Source: a virus. From it: a stretch of DNA of 39,457 nt. The DNA lies in the IMG/VR virus record IMGVR_UViG_3300017917_003502, positions 1-39,457 of that record. One strand, 5' to 3'. This document shows, one piece after another, positions 35,461-39,457 of the stretch (position 1 is the stretch's first letter; each line of letters opens with the position of its first letter). Under the pieces are notes generated by a model that was given only the letters and a program-made list of their open reading frames with translations, searched no databases and was not told where the DNA came from. A program made the position numbers and the translations under genes.

Positions 35461-35894
35461 TATAGAAATTTCAACATCTTAAAAACTGTTTCCAGTTTCA
35501 TTTGATTGATTTTGTTTTGAAGTGTGTTTCTCAACCCTTGATGCAAAGGTTTAGGCCATTTGCCAAACTGCACCCAAGCATAGCCATCATGTTCTTCATT
35601 GAGTTTGGGAATAAACTCATTTTTTACCACACACAGATAGGTATGATATAAAAAGTTTTCATCATTGCTGACAAACGTTTCCAAAGGTATAGTTTTAACA
35701 ATATTTACGGTGCCAATTTCTTCACTGATTTCTCTTTTGAGAGATTCCCATGGAGTTTCACTTTCAATATTTTTTCCTCCCACCAATCCCCACACATTGG
35801 ATTGTTTGCTTTGTGTTCTATGCAAAAATAAAAATCTTTGTGTATCCAAATTATAGAACAAGGCTCCGCAGCCAATTATTTTCTTATTGGTCAT
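35460..35894 (-). CDS. Nudix hydrolase (144 aa)
   Basis: Carries a full Nudix box GX5EX7REUXEEXGU at residues 40-62 (G40, E46, R54-E55, E58-E59, G61). Such enzymes hydrolyse NDP linked to another group, for example nucleoside diphosphate sugars; the surrounding sequence (FLFLHRTQSKQSNVWGLVGG) is of the NTP/sugar-nucleotide clean-up type. First gene of the hldE operon, 13 bases after the gp15 stop, so it may be expressed late with gp14-gp15. A role in trimming nucleotide sugars or protecting the ADP-heptose pool is inference. Confidence 0.85.
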   Translation of the reverse strand: MTNKKIIGCGALFYNLDTQRFLFLHRTQSKQSNVWGLVGGKNIESETPWESLKREISEEIGTVNIVKTIPLETFVSNDENFLYHTYLCVVKNEFIPKLNEEHDGYAWVQFGKWPKPLHQGLRNTLQNKINQMKLETVFKMLKFL

Positions 35895-35907
35895 ACAAAT
35901 AATTATG

Positions 35908-37368
35908 CTATAGACTTAGGTTCCAGGTTCCTTTGCGATATTCGCCTTCAAAGCTCAATAACCATGCTGCACCATCCCATTTGTATTGAACACCTGTGTT
36001 AAGATTGGTAATGTAAGTCAATTGAACTGCTGAATCTTCGGTATTAGAATTGGCACTGGCATCAAACAATATATTCCATTGAGTACCATTCCATTCTATG
36101 ATATCATTAGCTTCTGCAACGAAATCAGTGCTGTTTGAATTTTTCCATGCATCAGCACCATCGATGTTGGTGGCTGATCCTATGTTACTTAAAATTAATA
36201 ATCTTAATCCAGAAACTTTTGCTGCTGTGGGATTATATGTCAATGGATCCACGATGTAATCCACTGTGCCTCTGTTGGTTACTCCATTGATCAATGTGTT
36301 GGTTGGAATAGTATCGGTATCCCAGTTTACTATTATTTGATTTTCATTAAGACTGTTCAAAGCAAACGTTCCTGAAATAGTTGTGTTCATATCAGATCTT
36401 TCCAATAATATTCTACTGATACCTGCTTGATAAATTCCTGGATATGCATCTAATACTTTTCTCCAATTGGTTGTGCCCACAACTCCTTTATCCACTATCT
36501 GAACAATACTGTTCAATACCACAATATCCCAATCACTGATTGTGGTTCCTATCACAGCATCAGCATCAGTTCTAACAACTTTGCTGGTGTCTACACTACC
36601 ATCAGCAGTGGTGTTGATATCTGCTCTAGCAGTGTCAGTGGGTTCATCTGAATATGCTTTCATTTCAGGCATACTCAAACCCAAATCAATATTGCCAGTC
36701 TGTTCATTAAAAATACTGGTGATAATTTTTGTGATCACTCCTAATTTTTTTACTTTGGTTGGTGGACTGATAAAGATTGGAGTGGTAAATTGTAATGTGG
36801 CAATATCTATTTCACTCTCGGTGCCTGTGGGAATTCCTCTTGAACTGAAAGTTATACCCTGAAGATCCAACACTGTTAAACTGGTCCAATCAATATAATT
36901 GTCTGTGGTTTGTATTTCAAGACTGGGATTGAATAACATTAATATTTGTTCTAATATTTGTAATTTTTGATCTGTATTGGTTGACCATATGTCCACATTA
37001 ATGCCCAATGTGTAAGGAGTAGGCATTAATCTTTCCACAGTGTAATTGGCTCCTTGAATATTGAGATATTCTTGATTATTTTCATCAAAAGCTCTTTCTT
37101 TCACATGTAATTTACTTACAAATGTGGCATCGGCTGTGCGACTACGATCCATTTCTAATGAAGTCACATACACTGCCATTCTAGGAGCACTGGGAATTTT
37201 ATTTTCACTATTGTCTCTAATAATGTGTGCCACTTGTCTAGTGATATCACCATACATTACTGGTATTGTTTTCAATTGACCTTTGCCATCTTTGTAAGAA
37301 AAATTACTCATTAATCTCACAATTTGAGTGATGTATCTACGTATTTGTCCGTCGTAAAAAAACTGCAT
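35908..37368 (-). CDS. gp15: Tail completion / sheath stabiliser, gp15-like
   Basis: Matches T4 gp15, which caps the tail and joins it to the neck: FFYDGQIRRYITQIVRLMSNF aligns with the start of T4 gp15, followed by an IPV.Y.....H segment and LEMDRSRT. T4 gp15 has 272 residues; this product has 486. The extra C-terminal part (about residues 280-486) holds two WNGT.WN- or YKWDGAAWLL-type fibre motifs, ending RKGTWNLSL. Starts 2 bases after gp14. In T4 gp13-14-15 are in one direction; here gp15 and gp14 run opposite to gp13. Confidence 0.85.
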   Translation of the reverse strand: MQFFYDGQIRRYITQIVRLMSNFSYKDGKGQLKTIPVMYGDITRQVAHIIRDNSENKIPSAPRMAVYVTSLEMDRSRTADATFVSKLHVKERAFDENNQEYLNIQGANYTVERLMPTPYTLGINVDIWSTNTDQKLQILEQILMLFNPSLEIQTTDNYIDWTSLTVLDLQGITFSSRGIPTGTESEIDIATLQFTTPIFISPPTKVKKLGVITKIITSIFNEQTGNIDLGLSMPEMKAYSDEPTDTARADINTTADGSVDTSKVVRTDADAVIGTTISDWDIVVLNSIVQIVDKGVVGTTNWRKVLDAYPGIYQAGISRILLERSDMNTTISGTFALNSLNENQIIVNWDTDTIPTNTLINGVTNRGTVDYIVDPLTYNPTAAKVSGLRLLILSNIGSATNIDGADAWKNSNSTDFVAEANDIIEWNGTQWNILFDASANSNTEDSAVQLTYITNLNTGVQYKWDGAAWLLSFEGEYRKGTWNLSL

Positions 37369-37370
37369 TT

Positions 37371-38528
37371 TTAATTGTCCGCTTTAGGTTTCAGTGCTTG
37401 TGATAAACTTTGTCTTTGATCTATGGTTTGTCCTGCCACTGTGGTTGTGTTTGTGTTGTTAATAAATCCTGTTTTTTGTGTGTTTCTAGTGTCAGTGTTG
37501 GTCAACGTCATACGCACAGCGTCTTCCATTTTAACCCAACGTGTGCCATCATATCTAAACAATCTATTGGGTAAAAAATCTGTTCTTAAAAAATAATCAC
37601 CTTTGGCAGCGCCTATGGGAAATCCTATACCGTGACCAAACACTTCACCATTGGGTGCAAATCCATCGCCTAATAGATAACCGTCATAACCATTTCTATC
37701 TGGTGTTTGATTGATTCTATCTGCCATTTCATTGGCAGTGCTGGCATCTAATGTGTTGATATCTGTGGTAACCAATTCAGGTTTACCTTTGTCATCCACT
37801 TGTAATGTGTATAAATGTTTGGTGTTGTATCCGCTTTTGTTTGAATCTGCTTCTGCTTGTGCCACCACAGCATTGTTGATTTGCATTTCTTTTTCATATG
37901 TGCTCAACACATCTCGTAAGGTATTTTCACTGCCTTCTTCTGCAGGTAAATCTAATATTTCTTTGAATTCTTGACTGTCTACTATTTGTTTAAGTTTTAA
38001 TCTGTATAAATGAGGATACCAAGTGGGTGAAAATCCTTCTGCTGCTCTGTTTATATCCTGTATCACATAAAATCTTTTCAATGCTACTTTGTAATCATTC
38101 AATGCAAATTGATCCTTTAAATGTGGTAATTCTATCACGTCTCCAGCCATTAATTTTCTACCAATGGTTTTAACAGAAGCATTGATGTGTACAGTTAAAA
38201 ATATGGTGTCATTTTGTAAAAACAATCCAAATTGACTCATGTCAAAGTCAATATCATTCACATTGTAAATTCCTCTGATTTGATAGATATTGGGATCGTA
38301 TTTTCTATCTCTGTTTTCTAAAAACAATAGATCTTGAATATTGGTTTCTTTCACAGCATCATATCTGGGTTGAGTGGCTGTGGCATCTTCTTCGTCAGGA
38401 TTCACAGGCCCAAGGTATTTGTGTACAAACACATCAGTACCACCCACCGTAAACATTTCTGCAATGGTTTGATCTAAAAATGTGTAATCTTCGCCCTTTT
38501 CTGGCTTGTATAAACTGATTCTTGGCAT
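37371..38528 (-). CDS. gp14: Neck protein, gp14-like
   Basis: Resembles the T4 gp14 neck protein that with gp13 forms the collar joining head to tail: ARQ-like central motifs VHKYLGPVNP, FLENRDRKYDPNIYQIRGIYNVNDIDFDMSQFGLF and GDVIELPHLKDQFALNDYKV, all on the gp14 pattern of 'GDLIYFP..' in T4. It is 385 residues (T4: 256); the added end carries LPNRLFRYDGTRWVKMEDAVR, a motif seen in other marine T4-like gp14 proteins. Probable late gene; AATAAATA lies 5 bases upstream of the ATG. Confidence 0.85.
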   Translation of the reverse strand: MPRISLYKPEKGEDYTFLDQTIAEMFTVGGTDVFVHKYLGPVNPDEEDATATQPRYDAVKETNIQDLLFLENRDRKYDPNIYQIRGIYNVNDIDFDMSQFGLFLQNDTIFLTVHINASVKTIGRKLMAGDVIELPHLKDQFALNDYKVALKRFYVIQDINRAAEGFSPTWYPHLYRLKLKQIVDSQEFKEILDLPAEEGSENTLRDVLSTYEKEMQINNAVVAQAEADSNKSGYNTKHLYTLQVDDKGKPELVTTDINTLDASTANEMADRINQTPDRNGYDGYLLGDGFAPNGEVFGHGIGFPIGAAKGDYFLRTDFLPNRLFRYDGTRWVKMEDAVRMTLTNTDTRNTQKTGFINNTNTTTVAGQTIDQRQSLSQALKPKADN

Positions 38529-38533
38529 GTGTA

Positions 38534-38541
38534 TATTTATT
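38534..38541 (-). promoter_or_regulatory. Candidate late promoter for gp14-gp15 and the sugar operon
   Basis: On the minus strand AATAAATA ends 5 bases before the gp14 ATG (38528). No ribosome site lies between. The spacing equals that at 25126-25139. It would drive gp14, gp15 and probably the Nudix-hldE-hldD-cupin genes. Confidence 0.5.
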
Positions 38542-38556
38542 CATGCCTTGGCTAGT

Positions 38557-38564
38557 GCTAAATA
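38557..38564 (+). promoter_or_regulatory. Candidate late promoter for gp13
   Basis: GCTAAATA on the plus strand, then AGGAA (38571-38575) 7 bases before the gp13 ATG. It is back to back with the gp14 octamer within 54 bases. Confidence 0.5.
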
Positions 38565-38582
38565 TGTTATAGGAACCCATAG

Positions 38583-39341
38583 ATGAGCGAACTACAAACA
38601 CAAAGACAAGAGATATACGATTTCGTCAAAAACATGCTGGGCGGTGGCATGGTAGAGGTAGAATTAGACCCCAGTCATTATGAGACAGCTTTAGTGAGAG
38701 CTTTGGGCAGATATCGTCAAAGATCAGACAATTCAGTGGAAGAAAGTTATCTATTTTTGACCACAATATTGGATCAAAACAGCTATACTTTACCCAGCGA
38801 AGTAATGGAAGTCAAACAATTATTTAGAAGATCTGTAGGATCACGTTCTGGTGGAGGAGATGGCGGCACATTGTTTGAACCTTTCAATTTAGCCTACACC
38901 AACACTTATCTACTATCCAGCACCAATCTTGGCGGAGTGGCCACTTATAACATGTTTGCTCAATACCAAGAACTAGTGGGCAGAATGTTTGGAAGTTTTA
39001 TTGAATTCAAATGGAATCCAACTACAAAAGTATTGACACTGTTGCAAAGACCCAGAGCAGATGAAACACTGTTGATCAGTGCTTACAATTACAAACCAGA
39101 AAGTCAACTATTAGTAGATTACAAAGCTAGAGAATGGATCAAAAGCTATACATTGGCCAACTGCAAATACATGTTGGGAGAAGCTAGATCTAAATTCAAC
39201 ACTGTGGCTGGTCCACAGGGCGGAACTTCACTGAATGGTGACAGTTTGAAATCGGAAGCACAAGCAGAAATGGATAGATTAGATCAAGAATTGGCAACTC
39301 AAATGGCTGGTGGTGTGGGCTATCATTTCACAATCGGTTAA
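38583..39341 (+). CDS. gp13: Neck protein, gp13-like
   Basis: Matches T4 gp13, the neck/collar ring. V.ELDPSHYETALVRALGRYRQR aligns with T4 [21 protein letters not shown]; the tail GEARSKF......PQGGTSLNGDSLKSEAQAEMDRLDQEL aligns with T4 L.GQILARH...LPGGVTIDGQ.LIEEA..EKE.L.EEL. 252 residues (T4: 309), so a shorter middle. ATG chosen for AGGAA 7 bases upstream. It is divergent from gp14-gp15, and the next gene is gp1. Confidence 0.9.
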   Translation: MSELQTQRQEIYDFVKNMLGGGMVEVELDPSHYETALVRALGRYRQRSDNSVEESYLFLTTILDQNSYTLPSEVMEVKQLFRRSVGSRSGGGDGGTLFEPFNLAYTNTYLLSSTNLGGVATYNMFAQYQELVGRMFGSFIEFKWNPTTKVLTLLQRPRADETLLISAYNYKPESQLLVDYKAREWIKSYTLANCKYMLGEARSKFNTVAGPQGGTSLNGDSLKSEAQAEMDRLDQELATQMAGGVGYHFTIG

Positions 39342-39348
39342 TATTTCA

Positions 39349-39377
39349 TTGACATTGGCATAAACTTAAAGTACAAT
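39349..39377 (+). promoter_or_regulatory. Sigma70-type promoter before gp1
   Basis: TTGACA (39349-39354), 17-base spacer, TACAAT (39372-39377): a perfect -35 and near-perfect -10 at optimal spacing. A start at about 39384 would lie about 5 bases before the gp1 ATG (39389), so the mRNA would be nearly leaderless. No Shine-Dalgarno site is seen. Confidence 0.7.
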
Positions 39378-39388
39378 AGTGCTTTAAT

Positions 39389-39457
39389 ATGATTATCGGA
39401 ATTTGCGGATTAATAGGCAGTGGCAAAGACACCATTGCTGATTGTTTGGTTGAACAA
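39389..39457 (+). CDS. gp1: Start of dNMP kinase, gp1-like (3' truncated)
   Basis: The open frame to the window end gives 23 residues, with the P-loop-like GLIGSGKDTIAD near residues 7-18. This matches the N-terminus of T4 gp1 deoxynucleoside monophosphate kinase (SGVKRSGKDTTADF). In T4 it phosphorylates dTMP, dGMP and hydroxymethyl-dCMP for DNA synthesis. The short visible length limits certainty; another P-loop kinase is possible. Confidence 0.6.
   Translation, partial: MIIGICGLIGSGKDTIADCLVEQ

Noticed and set aside
1-39457. Transfer RNA, CRISPR array, insertion sequence or integrase
   Set aside because: Intergenic gaps are under about 70 bases and none showed a cloverleaf, spacer pattern or terminal repeats; nothing else was visible by eye.

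Overview
The window is a near-gapless piece of a tailed-phage genome. Four near its right end match T4 head-to-tail joining and early proteins: gp13, gp14 and gp15 (neck and tail completion) and the start of gp1 (dNMP kinase). The other large genes are the mosaic adhesin and fibre proteins usual in marine T4-like myoviruses (cyanophages, pelagimyophages): beta-helix, LamG, CBM-like and beta-propeller modules. AT-rich coding, T4-style late-promoter octamers (NNTAAATA) and the fibre vocabulary all point to an open-water T4-like phage. The host cannot be fixed from this sequence. No integrase, transposase, CRISPR, rRNA or tRNA was seen.

Layout. (1) 1-17662, + strand: three giant beta-helix adhesins (the first cut by the window edge), a fibre with a cupredoxin-like C-terminus, and small virion-type proteins. 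(2) 17712-20659, +: three tandem paralogues that are extraordinarily rich in cysteine and glycine, with 31-32 Cys in about 325 residues each. (3) 20707-25123, +: a small fibre-associated protein, then a GT9-like glycosyltransferase / NodU-CmcH carbamoyltransferase / GT9-like glycosyltransferase cassette with its own sigma70-like -10 and a palindrome. (4) 25139-33003, +: two small structural genes and a 2218-residue virion protein. (5) 33004-38528, - strand: gp14, gp15, then a tightly overlapping sugar operon Nudix-hldE-hldD-cupin. (6) 38583-39457, +: gp13, then the start of gp1 behind a textbook sigma70 promoter.

How it may fit together. HldE and HldD make ADP-L-glycero-D-manno-heptose. The two GT9-like enzymes belong to the heptosyltransferase superfamily, and the carbamoyltransferase could cap the sugar. 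My inference is a split phage system making and transferring a (carbamoyl-)heptose onto host LPS or onto the phage's own adhesins. The isomerase and phosphatase steps (GmhA, GmhB) are not in the window and may come from the host. The giant adhesins look like rapidly shuffled host-recognition proteins, since the same modules recur at different positions in several of them.
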